Below, piece after piece: positions 25,450 to 33,883 of a DNA stretch of 62,210 nucleotides. The position numbers were made by a program, and so were the translations under genes. Source of the stretch: Gemmatimonadota bacterium (lineage in GTDB: Bacteria > Latescibacterota > UBA2968 > UBA8231); assembly GCA_009840005.1 (NCBI GenBank), contig VXOR01000077.1, positions 1 through 62,210 on the forward strand, written 5' to 3'. Position 1 is the stretch's first letter, and each line of letters opens with the position of its first letter. Below the pieces are notes generated by a model. The model searched no databases and was not told where the DNA came from. It saw nothing but the letters and a program-made list of their open reading frames with translations.

Positions 25450-26325
25450 ATGTCCGCACCTGATCCGAGCACCGCCAAGCCCCTCCTCTTTCAGCAGAGC
25501 CGCGTCGGCTACGTCGATATAGACGCTATTGACCTACCCCGCACCAACGCCGCCGGTAAGCCGGTAATTGACCCGACGCCGGAACAGAGGTACTTGTTCG
25601 ACACCCAGGGTTGGCTGTTGATCCCCGGTCTGCTCAGCGAGGACGAAGTCGAGGAGATGCGGGCCTTTTGCTACCGCTTGCACCAGCAGCCCGAATCGCT
25701 GCCGGAGCCGCAGCGCAGCCCTATCGGCGGTCCTTTAGAAGAGCTGACCGACCACCCTTTTATCGTCGGTTTTATGAACGAATTCCTCGCCAATCCCGAT
25801 CTGTCGAGCCAAGACTGCTATGGTTTTCGCATGGAATCGACCAGCCTAGCTATGCGCCAGACCGGAGAAGGAGGCTTTGGCCCTCACAACGGCAATGGCC
25901 TGTGGCGCTTGCCCGGCGACGGACACAACTACCACTGCGTGCCCGGCAAGGCGCGCAGCAGCTTAACCTGCGTGGTGTGGGAATTGAACGAAGTCGAGGC
26001 CAGTGGCGGCGGCACTCTGTTCATCAACGGCAGCCACAAGGCCGCCTTCCCTTTGCCCGCTAGAGCCCAGCAGAGCCTCGACTCAGACCTTTGGACTCGA
26101 TACACGTGTCCGGCCGGCTCCCTACTCCTCTTCGCCGAGAGCACCACTCACACCGCTTCTCCGTGGGGCAGTACCAAGCACGAGCGCTGCGCCATCTTCA
26201 GCCGCTACAATTACGTCGATAGCAAATGGCACAAGTGGCAGCCCCATCCCGAGGCGCTCGAAGCCATGCCGCCCAAGCGCCGCACGCTCTTCCGGCCCGT
26301 CCACGTCGAGGGCAATCTGATATAG
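25450..26325 (+). CDS. PhyH-like dioxygenase with H-x-G motif (possible halogenase-like)
   Basis: This 291-aa protein follows the PhyH plan: QRYLFDTQGWLLIPGLLSEDEVEEM at the start, TLFINGSHKAAFPLP in the middle, distal His in FAESTTHTASPWG (H234), and Arg in KHERCAIF (R246). Where the family normally has H-x-D there is GPHNGNGLW, H146-N-G148. In alpha-ketoglutarate halogenases such as SyrB2 and WelO5 the carboxylate is replaced by Ala or Gly, leaving room for halide. The position here is judged by spacing to the GSHK motif, so it may be misaligned. Start ATG 25450 (MSAPDP). A plain hydroxylase or an inactive relative are alternatives. Confidence 0.7.
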   Translation: MSAPDPSTAKPLLFQQSRVGYVDIDAIDLPRTNAAGKPVIDPTPEQRYLFDTQGWLLIPGLLSEDEVEEMRAFCYRLHQQPESLPEPQRSPIGGPLEELTDHPFIVGFMNEFLANPDLSSQDCYGFRMESTSLAMRQTGEGGFGPHNGNGLWRLPGDGHNYHCVPGKARSSLTCVVWELNEVEASGGGTLFINGSHKAAFPLPARAQQSLDSDLWTRYTCPAGSLLLFAESTTHTASPWGSTKHERCAIFSRYNYVDSKWHKWQPHPEALEAMPPKRRTLFRPVHVEGNLI

Positions 26326-26347
26326 TACGCGATAGTAGAGTCGAAAA

Positions 26348-26770
26348 TTAGTGATCGTCGCCCGAGTAAATCCACATAGATTGAGTTGCACCAGCCCGTT
26401 CAAAACCAAGCTTATTGTAAAAGTTGATCGCCTCGCCGTCCGCCACCAGTATGTGCTGATGAAAGTCTTCGTACATCGACATGAGTCTGCTCATCAAGGC
26501 CGAACCAATTCCCCGTCGTTGATAGTCTGGATGAACCAGCAAATGGGGATAGTACACAACTAAATGACCATCAGAGATCGCATTGCCTAATCCGATCAAA
26601 CGATCTTCATCCCAAGCAGTCCATAGCGAATGTGAGTTTAGCAGGCCGTTGCGAAGCGCCGTCGGCTTCTTGGCCGCGGACCAATCATTCGCTACATACA
26701 GTTCCCGTATGGCTTCCAGCGAAATATTCCGCGTATCGCTATAGGAAATCGATGCGCTAGTCATACGCAT
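26348..26770 (-). CDS. GNAT family N-acetyltransferase
   Basis: This 140-aa protein has the acetyl-CoA motif VHPDYQRRGIGSALMSRLM and the closing strand INFYNKLGFERAGATQSMWIYSG. Substrate unknown. It starts 7 bases after the methyltransferase stop and is probably in the same transcript. ATG 26764 is an alternative start (MTSASIS). Confidence 0.9.
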   Translation of the reverse strand: MRMTSASISYSDTRNISLEAIRELYVANDWSAAKKPTALRNGLLNSHSLWTAWDEDRLIGLGNAISDGHLVVYYPHLLVHPDYQRRGIGSALMSRLMSMYEDFHQHILVADGEAINFYNKLGFERAGATQSMWIYSGDDH

Positions 26771-26777
26771 TCGCCCA

Positions 26778-27476
26778 TTAGCCAATTTCCGTCGGCACCA
26801 TGCAACCGTAGTAAAAGAACTCTCCGGTTGTTTCAACTGAACCGCGCCAGCCGAGATCGCGCAATTGCCGTTCCAACTGAGCTGGATCGTGGAATACCTT
26901 TACGATGTTAAACGTCCGGCCATCGTTCAGCTTCCGTTCCATTACGCCAGAATCGTCGATTGCAGCGTGATCCCGTGCAGTTGATTCCTGAATTGCCAGA
27001 CCATCGACAAAGAAAGCTCTGCCCCCCGGTTTTAGGGCGGCGCGAACCATCTCCCATAACCGATTGAATTGCTGCGCTGGAACGTGCGACAGCCAGAACC
27101 CAAAAAAGACAAAATCATACGTTTCGGTCGGCCACCACTCAAAAAGATCCGCCACCACATACTGCACCGGAGCATTACCAATCTTGGTGCGATTGATCGC
27201 AATCGTCTCGGGAGAAGCATCTATAGCCGTCAGATCAGCGGCACCCTGTGCCAGACATACTGTCCACAATCCCGTGCCGCAAGCAAGCTCAAGACACTTG
27301 CCGAACGGCCGCTCCCGCTCCAGTGCCGATCGCACAGCATCCAGCTCTGCATGCCACTGGGATTTATGCTCGTCGCCCCGGTCGTATCGCCCCTGGCGCG
27401 AATGCCACTCGTCATACTCGTCAGCGCGTGCCCGGTAATAGGCGACTTGTTCCTGCAGAATTGATTTGTCAACCAT
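26778..27476 (-). CDS. Class I SAM-dependent methyltransferase
   Basis: This 232-aa protein has the SAM motif CLELACGTGLWTVCLAQGAADLTAIDASPE near residues 65-95. It then has QYVVADLFEWWPTETYDFVFFGFWLSHVP and a final small strand with KPGGRAFFVDG. GGGAGGTAAACT precedes ATG 27476. A second methyltransferase lies just upstream on the same strand. Target unknown; small molecule or protein. Confidence 0.88.
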   Translation of the reverse strand: MVDKSILQEQVAYYRARADEYDEWHSRQGRYDRGDEHKSQWHAELDAVRSALERERPFGKCLELACGTGLWTVCLAQGAADLTAIDASPETIAINRTKIGNAPVQYVVADLFEWWPTETYDFVFFGFWLSHVPAQQFNRLWEMVRAALKPGGRAFFVDGLAIQESTARDHAAIDDSGVMERKLNDGRTFNIVKVFHDPAQLERQLRDLGWRGSVETTGEFFYYGCMVPTEIG

Positions 27477-27523
27477 AGTTTACCTCCCAACTCTTTGTCG
27501 AACTTCAAGAATTTGCTGCTCGT

Positions 27524-28291
27524 TTAGGCATGTGCCGTCACAATGGGTTGAAAATAGCCAGACTGCTCAGGCTCGTGCCATGCGACCCTTGCAAATCCGG
27601 CTGACTCCAAGGCCGCAGTAAGCTCGTTGCGTCTTATTGCTCTGTAACGAGTCCTAATCTCCTTCACCCGCCACTCACTCGCCGCCCGACTCATTATAAA
27701 AAGCCGCAGTAGATAGGTATCTGATTCCTTGGACCAGTCCCAGATCTGAAACACTATTGCTTCTTCCTCATGTGTACCGCCGGGATTCATAGCTATAAAC
27801 GATGGTTTCTCAGCGAGCAACCGATCGTAATCGCGAATACTAGCAACAAACAATCCTTTGTCGGTCAATACGTGCCGGATGTTTCGCAGAGCAAGCGTTA
27901 AATCTTCGTCAGTCAAAAGGTGTGGCAGGGAGTTGTCGCAGCTAATCACTACGTCGAATTGCCGGTCAAACGCACATTCCAACTCGCGAACATCGGCAAC
28001 CGCAAATCGCACATTTAGCCCCCGCTTGGCTGCTTCTGCTTCCGCCCGTGCGACCGCCTTCGGGCTGAGATCGGACGCAAAAACTTCGTATCCTCGCTGC
28101 GCTAGACCAATTGCCTGAGTGCCGATTCCGCAGGAACAGTCTAGGACAATCGACGCACTTGCTTTCGACTCACATTGAATCAACTGATCTAGCACGGATG
28201 CCTGCCGTTCTATTCCCGATTCCCAATCTGCGTAAACGTGATGGTAATCAGCGGCTAGATCGTCGTAAAAGCGTTCGACAGATTCACTCAC
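27524..28291 (-). CDS. Class I SAM-dependent methyltransferase
   Basis: This 255-aa protein has motif I IVLDCSCGIGTQAIGLAQRGYEVFASDLSPKAV and later VVISCDNSLPHLLTDEDLTLALRNI. It starts with GTG 28291 and is followed by the second methyltransferase and GNAT genes. The three may modify one metabolite. No clear strong ribosome binding site is seen. Confidence 0.85.
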   Translation of the reverse strand: MSESVERFYDDLAADYHHVYADWESGIERQASVLDQLIQCESKASASIVLDCSCGIGTQAIGLAQRGYEVFASDLSPKAVARAEAEAAKRGLNVRFAVADVRELECAFDRQFDVVISCDNSLPHLLTDEDLTLALRNIRHVLTDKGLFVASIRDYDRLLAEKPSFIAMNPGGTHEEEAIVFQIWDWSKESDTYLLRLFIMSRAASEWRVKEIRTRYRAIRRNELTAALESAGFARVAWHEPEQSGYFQPIVTAHA

Positions 28292-28317
28292 CTTTATGAT
28301 TTCTTCTTGACTGAATA

Positions 28318-29196
28318 CTATCTTCCGTCCGAGAACTCCACATACTCAATCTCTAATGGCTGCTTGAGCCGCCGCTCCAATTCCAGCAGATCCGCTCGGT
28401 CGTCCGGCACATCCTTCTCCATAATCCCATCTGGATGCACTGTCACCGTAGTCGTCACTCCCATAAAGGCCTTCTCTGCCGTCGTCCGCGACACCTGAAT
28501 GCCGTCCTCTGAAATAGCCATGCGAGAATGGGCAATACGTCCCTCGCCAATAACCCGAAAGAGAAGAGCCAACACGCCAGACATTGGACGCCCTGTAACC
28601 CCCCCAATCTCATCGTACACAGCCCAATCCCCAAAATCCAGCAAGCGATAGGTCATTACCTGCCAATTAGTCACCTTAAAACGCGGCGTCGATAGCGTAT
28701 CCAAGTACGAATACCGGTCTGGCTTACCCGGCCCGTCCTCCCAGCTAATCCGCACATTTACAGCCAGTTCCGGCATCGGCCCTTCCACCACTTCTCGAAT
28801 GACTCGATCTAGCCGATATTCCACTTCCATATTCTGTCGGTGTTGATAGCTCAGCAGCGCAAACTGCGGTGCTGTATGCTCCGTCCGCCCAGTCACCACC
28901 AAAAAAGCCCGGAACCAATCCTCATACCCGATAAACAGCGGCAGTCCATCTGGATCGCGCTCCCTAGCTTGCCGCGCAAGATAAAACACCGCTTCCGCCT
29001 GAAACCGCGCGCCATTGGTCGTCGCGGTCGGATCGTAATCACCATGCTGCCGCATCGCCTCCAACACCTCCGACCGATCCACCACATTATACGCTCCCTC
29101 TACACCTGCCAGCGGACCGGGCAGTAGCAAAAAACAGAGGGCGGTTGCAATCCTCAATCTCCCGCCGACATTACCTATCGCTCGGGAATTCCACAT
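28318..29196 (-). CDS. Secreted protein of unknown function, tandem paralogue A
   Basis: This 292-aa protein has a signal peptide (RIATALCFLLLPGPLAGVEG) and a mature start AYNVVDRSEVLEAMRQHGDYD. It is a clear paralogue of the adjacent upstream gene: long segments such as LDRVIREVVEGPMPELAVNVRISWEDGPG are identical. Motifs YRLLDFGDWAVYDEI and TVTVHPDGIM recur. The family is unknown to me. The likely start is ATG 29196, which overlaps the upstream gene by 26 bases. Confidence 0.75.
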   Translation of the reverse strand: MWNSRAIGNVGGRLRIATALCFLLLPGPLAGVEGAYNVVDRSEVLEAMRQHGDYDPTATTNGARFQAEAVFYLARQARERDPDGLPLFIGYEDWFRAFLVVTGRTEHTAPQFALLSYQHRQNMEVEYRLDRVIREVVEGPMPELAVNVRISWEDGPGKPDRYSYLDTLSTPRFKVTNWQVMTYRLLDFGDWAVYDEIGGVTGRPMSGVLALLFRVIGEGRIAHSRMAISEDGIQVSRTTAEKAFMGVTTTVTVHPDGIMEKDVPDDRADLLELERRLKQPLEIEYVEFSDGR

Positions 29197-30037
29197 AATC
29201 AATTTCCATTGGCTGCTCAAGCACTCTCTCTAGTTCCAGCAGATCGGGACGACCAGCCGGCACACCCTTCTCTATGATCCCATTGGGATAGATCGTCACC
29301 GTAGTCATCACTTTCATAAACGCCTTTTCTGCCCTCGTCCGCGACACGTGAATGCCGTCCTTGGCAACGGCTATGCGAGAATGTGTCATGTGTCCCTCGC
29401 CGATGAGCCGAAAAAGAAGAGCCAATACGCCGGACTCTGGGCGCGCTGTAATCCCCTCAATCTCATCGTAAACAATCCAATCCCCAAAATCCAACAAGCG
29501 ATAGGTAATCACCTGCCGATTGGTCACCCTAACACTCGGCGTCGAAAGCGTATCTATGTACGAATACCGGTCTGGTCGGCCCGGCCCATCCTCCCAGCTA
29601 ATCCGCACATTCACGGCCAGTTCCGGCATCGGCCCTTCCACCACCTCGCGGATGACCCGATCTAGCCGGTAGTCCACTTCCATATTCTGTTCGTAGCGAT
29701 AGTTCAGCAGAGCGTACTCTGGTGCTGTGTCCTCCGTCTGCCCGGTCACCACCAAAAACGACCGAAACCACTCCTCGTGCCCAATAAACAGCGGCGGGCC
29801 GTCTGAACCGCGCTCCTCAGCTTGCCGCGCAAGAGAAAGCACCACCTCTGCCAGCCACGCGCCATTGGTCGTCGATGTTAGTTCATAACCACCATAATGC
29901 TGCCGCATCGCCTCCAACACCTCTGACCTATCCACTACATTATACGCTCCTTCTGCACCTACCAATTGATCTGGTAGTGACAAAAGACAGAGGACGGTTG
30001 CGATCCTCAAACTCCCAACGTATTGAAAGCTGGTCAT
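29171..30037 (-). CDS. Secreted protein of unknown function, tandem paralogue B
   Basis: This 288-aa protein has a signal peptide (RIATVLCLLSLPDQLVGAEG) and the same mature domain as its downstream neighbour. The two arose by tandem duplication and have diverged at roughly a fifth to a quarter of residues by eye. Beta-rich with charged loops; no enzymatic motif is seen. Export to the periplasm or outside is likely. Confidence 0.75.
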   Translation of the reverse strand: MTSFQYVGSLRIATVLCLLSLPDQLVGAEGAYNVVDRSEVLEAMRQHYGGYELTSTTNGAWLAEVVLSLARQAEERGSDGPPLFIGHEEWFRSFLVVTGQTEDTAPEYALLNYRYEQNMEVDYRLDRVIREVVEGPMPELAVNVRISWEDGPGRPDRYSYIDTLSTPSVRVTNRQVITYRLLDFGDWIVYDEIEGITARPESGVLALLFRLIGEGHMTHSRIAVAKDGIHVSRTRAEKAFMKVMTTVTIYPNGIIEKGVPAGRPDLLELERVLEQPMEIDYVEFPSDR

Positions 30038-30119
30038 AACCTACATCCGTCTGCGTAAAAGGTTTTTGTATCTATGGGTCATTGACGTGCAGATCGTCAA
30101 AACGGCAATTGCAAGATTC

Positions 30120-30905
30120 CTATTGCAGTAGTTCGCCCGGGATGCGCGAGCCGGGATATCCTTTTTCTGGGTCGCGCTCGGCAATGATCGCTGGCACTTC
30201 GTCGGTCCAATAGTCGGGAACGGTATCCGGACGCCGGTGCCAAGCCAACACCAACGTGCGGCGTTCGTCGGTCTGATTGCGATACGCCGAGTGCAGCACG
30301 CGGGCATCGGCCAGCACCAAATCGCCGGCCTTGACGCAGACATCGACCTGGTCGGGATGATCGCTGAACATGGTCGGGTGATCTTCTTCTATGAAACGCG
30401 CCCCTTGCTCGTGGGCTGGCACCATTTCGTCGTGCAGGGAGATGCGCTTGTGGTGCGTGCCGGGGATGACTTTGAGGCAGCCGTTTTCCGGCGAGGTGTC
30501 GCTCAAGTAGTAGGACACAAAGATAATCTGCGGCCACGGCGAACAGCTCAAAGGGTCGTTCCACTGCATCCAGTCCTGGTGCCAGTACAGGGCCGGCTCG
30601 CCAGGGTCTTTGGTCAAGAGGATGATGCCACCTGCGCTGGCAAAGTCGCCTAGGCCCATCTGTTCGAGAGCGCGGCGCGTGGGAGGCCAGTCGAGCAGCT
30701 TCTGGATGGTCGGGTTGTCCTCCCCGCGCGCGGTGACGTGTTGGCCCTGGTACTTAAAGTCGGGCGGCGGCACCCAATCCTCCATCATGCGCTCGGTCTC
30801 GTCGTGCAATTCCCGTAAGAATTCGCGGCTGAGAATGTTATCAACCACGCAGAATCCATCGCGCAATAACTGTTGGCGTTTTTCTACAGCTTCTTCAGGA
30901 GTCAT
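30120..30905 (-). CDS. PhyH family dioxygenase (canonical H-x-D)
   Basis: This 261-aa Fe(II)/2-oxoglutarate oxygenase has ligand motif HQD in LYWHQDWMQWNDP near residue 130. GCLKVIPGTHHKR is the conserved turn, distal His is in ADARVLHSAYRNQTDERRTL, and Arg follows for the co-substrate. GAGG with 6 bases of spacing precedes the ATG. It is the last of three PhyH genes in a row on the minus strand. Confidence 0.9.
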   Translation of the reverse strand: MTPEEAVEKRQQLLRDGFCVVDNILSREFLRELHDETERMMEDWVPPPDFKYQGQHVTARGEDNPTIQKLLDWPPTRRALEQMGLGDFASAGGIILLTKDPGEPALYWHQDWMQWNDPLSCSPWPQIIFVSYYLSDTSPENGCLKVIPGTHHKRISLHDEMVPAHEQGARFIEEDHPTMFSDHPDQVDVCVKAGDLVLADARVLHSAYRNQTDERRTLVLAWHRRPDTVPDYWTDEVPAIIAERDPEKGYPGSRIPGELLQ

Positions 30906-30939
30906 CGAAAACCTCGTCGAAAGGTGTGTGATCAGTGCT

Positions 30940-32139
30940 TCAATTTTGATAAGGCTCGGTGCGGCCTCCGGTCAGGGCGCGGTCAAAGCTCGGACGCATC
31001 AGTTCAGTTAAAACGGGCGGTAGCTCGCCCCGCTGCGCTTTGAGTGCCCACAGCGGCGGCACGGCGTGGGGCGGCTGCACCAAGCCGGTGCGATCGTCGG
31101 CTTTTTTATACGCATACAGGGTACACCAACGGGTCTCTTTGTCCGCTCCCTTGGGAGCTACGCCGTGTGCTCCGTGCGACAGGCAGCAGACGACCGAGCC
31201 GGGCGGCAGTTCAAGGTGCTCGATGGCCAGCGGCTTCCCCGTGATAGGATGGACGCGCCCCTTGAGCCAACCGGCTTCGATCTCCTCGTCGGTGGCCGCT
31301 CGGCAGTTGTCCGGGTCGCGGAACAGGTGGCTGCCGCGAATGAGCTTGAGGCCGCCATCTTCGGCGGCGCTAAATCCCTCGGGATAGCACAGGGTGAGAT
31401 TGGTATTAGGCTGGGCTTGGTACTCGGTCACATCGCGGGTGGAGCCGCGATCGTAGCCAGCACCGATCTTGTGACTGTGCCAACTGCCGCCAGCATACCC
31501 TGGCGGCCGCGTGAGGAGCTGGTTGTGATCGAAATACACGGTTTCCGTGCCCAAGCACAGCTTCTGTAGGTGCAACATCTGCGGATGGGTCAGCACATCC
31601 ATGAGGAACGGGACGTGGCCAGCGGGGAAATACTCGGTAAAAACGCTGTGCCGCCGCAGGGTCAGCACGCCGGCCTCGTCGGTTGTTTGCGGTGCTTTCT
31701 GGCTGCCGCCCAAGGCACCATCAATGGCCTCGGTGCTCAGTTGGCACTCGGGCGGGCGGCGACCCAAGGTACGCCAGTCTATTTGGCTCCAGTCCGCCTG
31801 CAAAAGGGCGTCGTTGCGCTGTTGGCCGTACTGCAGCGCCTCAGTCCAAATCTCAATGACGGACGGGGGCATGATGCCCCGCAGTACGGCGTACCCATCG
31901 CGCAAATAGACATCGCGGTCGAATTGAGCCTTTAGCTTGTCCCAGTCAAAAATATCGCAGCGCTCGGCCTCCAAGCGGTCCCAGTCTTCTGCCGTCCATT
32001 GTAGAGGTGTCGGCTCATCGCCGAGGAAGTCCGGCCGACTCACCCGAGCCAAATCGCTGGTGGAACAGTGTAGAAAGCGCTCCCACAACGGATCGGCCAA
32101 TTGGTCTTCGAGCAAAGGATTGGGAGGCATTGACATCAC
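30940..32139 (-). CDS. PhyH-like protein with divergent H-x-H motif (399 aa)
   Basis: This is larger than the usual PhyH (399 aa), with an extra N-terminal region of about 100 residues. The iron-motif position reads SWHSHKIG (H221-S-H223), so the usual Asp is replaced by His. Other hallmarks remain: GGLKLIRGSHLFRD and CCLSHGAHGVAPKG. Possible outcomes are an altered metal site, a different function or loss of activity. Its start overlaps the upstream PhyH gene by 4 bases, so the two are coupled. Confidence 0.75.
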   Translation of the reverse strand: MMSMPPNPLLEDQLADPLWERFLHCSTSDLARVSRPDFLGDEPTPLQWTAEDWDRLEAERCDIFDWDKLKAQFDRDVYLRDGYAVLRGIMPPSVIEIWTEALQYGQQRNDALLQADWSQIDWRTLGRRPPECQLSTEAIDGALGGSQKAPQTTDEAGVLTLRRHSVFTEYFPAGHVPFLMDVLTHPQMLHLQKLCLGTETVYFDHNQLLTRPPGYAGGSWHSHKIGAGYDRGSTRDVTEYQAQPNTNLTLCYPEGFSAAEDGGLKLIRGSHLFRDPDNCRAATDEEIEAGWLKGRVHPITGKPLAIEHLELPPGSVVCCLSHGAHGVAPKGADKETRWCTLYAYKKADDRTGLVQPPHAVPPLWALKAQRGELPPVLTELMRPSFDRALTGGRTEPYQN

Positions 32140-32975
32140 GAGCTCGTCACCTCGTCAACGCCCTCAAAAAGCGACGGGAAAAAGCGATGCGGATCGGCCG
32201 GCTCGCCAAAGAGGATCTGCTGCCGCCGGGTCAGGCTTCGACAGCTCGGCTGAGCTCGCCGAACGCCTGAGCTCAGCCGAAGGTCGGCCGGCGGTTGCAC
32301 ACGCCTATTGGTCCAGGCCATTTGCGAGACGCAGTACTTGTAGAGCAAGGCGCGCCGCTGGTGGTGCCCGTGCCAAGCGGCCGTCCCGTGAGTCAGGGCT
32401 TCGGTGAACAAGGTGACGGAACCAGCCGGGGCCGAGGGGATAATCACACAGGGGGCCTGTTCGGGCGCGTCGGCAATGGATTGCGGCAGTATGAAATTGC
32501 TCTTGTGACTGCCGGGAATGCAGCAAAAGCCACCGTAGTCCGGCCCAGCGTCAGTCAAGTTCCAAGTCGCCACGACAAAGCCGTTGAGAATTTGGTTGTC
32601 GCGTAGGGGATGGTACTGGCCCGGCTGCGCCCCAGAGGTGGGTGCCGTGGCGCCGTAATCGCTGTGCAAGACGCCTCTGGCCATGCCGTGGCGCAAACAC
32701 AAGCCGTAGATCCGGTCGAGGCGGAAGCAATCGCCCAAGCGGAAGCGCAGTACGGGCATGATCTGGGGGTGGTCGAGCAGGTCGATAAAGGGCTGGCCCC
32801 AGTCCAAAAAGCCCGAGCCAGCGGGCGCGGACCCAAAGCGGTTGCCCTTTGCCGGCGGCAGGTGTGCGTCGAGCAAGTGATTGAGAGCGGCCACTTGCTC
32901 GGCGTCGAGGACGTTTTCGAGCACCAAATAGCCCTGCACGTCGAATAGATATTGCAGCGTTTCGAGGTCGTTCAT
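32136..32975 (-). CDS. PhyH family dioxygenase (H-x-D)
   Basis: This 279-aa protein has iron motif HSD in VLHSDYGATAP near residue 105, turn GGFCCIPGSHKSNF, and distal His in FTEALTHGTAAWHGHHQRRALLYKY with following Arg residues. It is the first gene of the three-gene PhyH operon (32975 to 30120). GAAGAGCC lies before the ATG. Substrate unknown. Confidence 0.88.
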   Translation of the reverse strand: MNDLETLQYLFDVQGYLVLENVLDAEQVAALNHLLDAHLPPAKGNRFGSAPAGSGFLDWGQPFIDLLDHPQIMPVLRFRLGDCFRLDRIYGLCLRHGMARGVLHSDYGATAPTSGAQPGQYHPLRDNQILNGFVVATWNLTDAGPDYGGFCCIPGSHKSNFILPQSIADAPEQAPCVIIPSAPAGSVTLFTEALTHGTAAWHGHHQRRALLYKYCVSQMAWTNRRVQPPADLRLSSGVRRAQPSCRSLTRRQQILFGEPADPHRFFPSLFEGVDEVTSS

Positions 32976-32981
32976 GGCTCT

Positions 32982-33016
32982 TCAATGAGGCCGGGACGTC
33001 TCCACCCCGGAAATGG
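32982..33016 (+). repeat. Imperfect direct repeat, left side of vapBC
   Basis: AATGAGGCCGGG followed by a partly conserved CACCCCGGAAATG. It is similar to 33783-33816 in the same orientation (about 6 mismatches in ~30 bases). The pair brackets the toxin-antitoxin genes. Confidence 0.5.
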
Positions 33017-33053
33017 CGACAGACCTCACACGGCTCGTTAAAACCTGCTGCGC

Positions 33054-33461
33054 TTACGGGATAACTTCAAAGCCCATCTGTCGAAAATGGTGGTCCAACG
33101 TCAATGCCCGGCGAATTCGCAGTTCTCGCATGAGAGCAAAGCTGCAGCAGTCGGTAAAGGAGAATTCCTTATCCCGATAGCCGAAGAACAGCGACCGCGC
33201 CCGTTCTCTGCGCGGTTCGTCAATAGACTCGATCCGCAGTCGAACCGAGCCATCGATTTGCTGCCACCAAGCTTCAGCCGCATTAAGACCAAGGCGAAAC
33301 CGGACGGTCGTCAAAGTCTCGTCGATCACATAGTCGGTCGTCGTCAGTACGCCTCCTGACGACAGCCATCGATCCCGAGCTTCTCGTACAGCCGGGCCCG
33401 CCGTATCACGACTATCCGCGGCTGCAACCCATGCGGCCGTATCCACAAACATTTGACTCAC
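33054..33461 (-). CDS. PIN-domain toxin, VapC-like
   Basis: This 135-aa PIN nuclease has the N-terminal Asp in MFVDTAAWVAAAD, a middle Glu in VIDETLTTVRFR, the Asp in EFSFTDCCSFALMRE, and a final Asp in ALTLDHHFRQMGF. Together they make the metal site of VapC RNases. It overlaps the antitoxin stop by 4 bases (ATGA) and follows it, the usual order of vapBC. Confidence 0.88.
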   Translation of the reverse strand: MSQMFVDTAAWVAAADSRDTAGPAVREARDRWLSSGGVLTTTDYVIDETLTTVRFRLGLNAAEAWWQQIDGSVRLRIESIDEPRRERARSLFFGYRDKEFSFTDCCSFALMRELRIRRALTLDHHFRQMGFEVIP

Positions 33462-33703
33462 CGGTACAGCACCTCGTCATGCCGTGCGGCAGCGTCCCCC
33501 GATTCGGATGCACCAACGGCTGGTGCCTGATACAGCGAATCCGATTCTAGTGGCGCGCTTTCGAGCGGTGGACTGCCAACCGGGACGATGTCAAAAGCCG
33601 GACGACTGCGGTATAGAACGGTAAATCGCTCCCCGTGTCGCACTTTTTTAACGACATCCTGTAGGCGCTCGCGGAGCTGTTTGGCGCTGATCACCTCTGG
33701 CAT
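33458..33703 (-). CDS. Antitoxin, Phd/YefM-like
   Basis: This antitoxin of about 81 aa starts MPEVISAKQLRERLQDVVKKVRHGERFTVLYRSRPAFDIVPVG. This is the Phd/YefM dimer and DNA-binding fold, with a flexible acidic tail that would bind the PIN toxin. I chose ATG 33703 because AAAGGGG lies about 7 bases upstream; ATG 33709 lies too close to it. The operon probably represses itself. Confidence 0.82.
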   Translation of the reverse strand: MPEVISAKQLRERLQDVVKKVRHGERFTVLYRSRPAFDIVPVGSPPLESAPLESDSLYQAPAVGASESGDAAARHDEVLYR

Positions 33704-33730
33704 AGTCATGCCCCTTTCACAGTTCAACTC

Positions 33731-33759
33731 AAGATAATCTTTTCTCGGAAGCGATACAA
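33731..33759 (-). promoter_or_regulatory. Candidate promoter for the antitoxin-toxin operon
   Basis: On the minus strand TTGTAT (33754-33759) and TATCTT (33731-33736) are separated by 17 bases, about 28 bases before the antitoxin start. The match to sigma-70 consensus is modest. Confidence 0.35.
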
Positions 33760-33782
33760 TCACCCAAACGCTGCTGGTGCGC

Positions 33783-33816
33783 TTTAATGAGGCCGGGGCG
33801 GCGCAACCCCAGAAAT
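33783..33816 (+). repeat. Imperfect direct repeat, right side of vapBC
   Basis: AATGAGGCCGGGGCG and CAACCCCAGAAATG resemble the repeat at 32982-33016 in the same orientation. It lies between the antitoxin promoter and the CRISPR array. Confidence 0.5.
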
Positions 33817-33883
33817 GCAGCACAACCGCTCCTTTCAATAATATCGGAGGGATTCAAGATCGCGGTCCCGCAGTTCGGAAATA

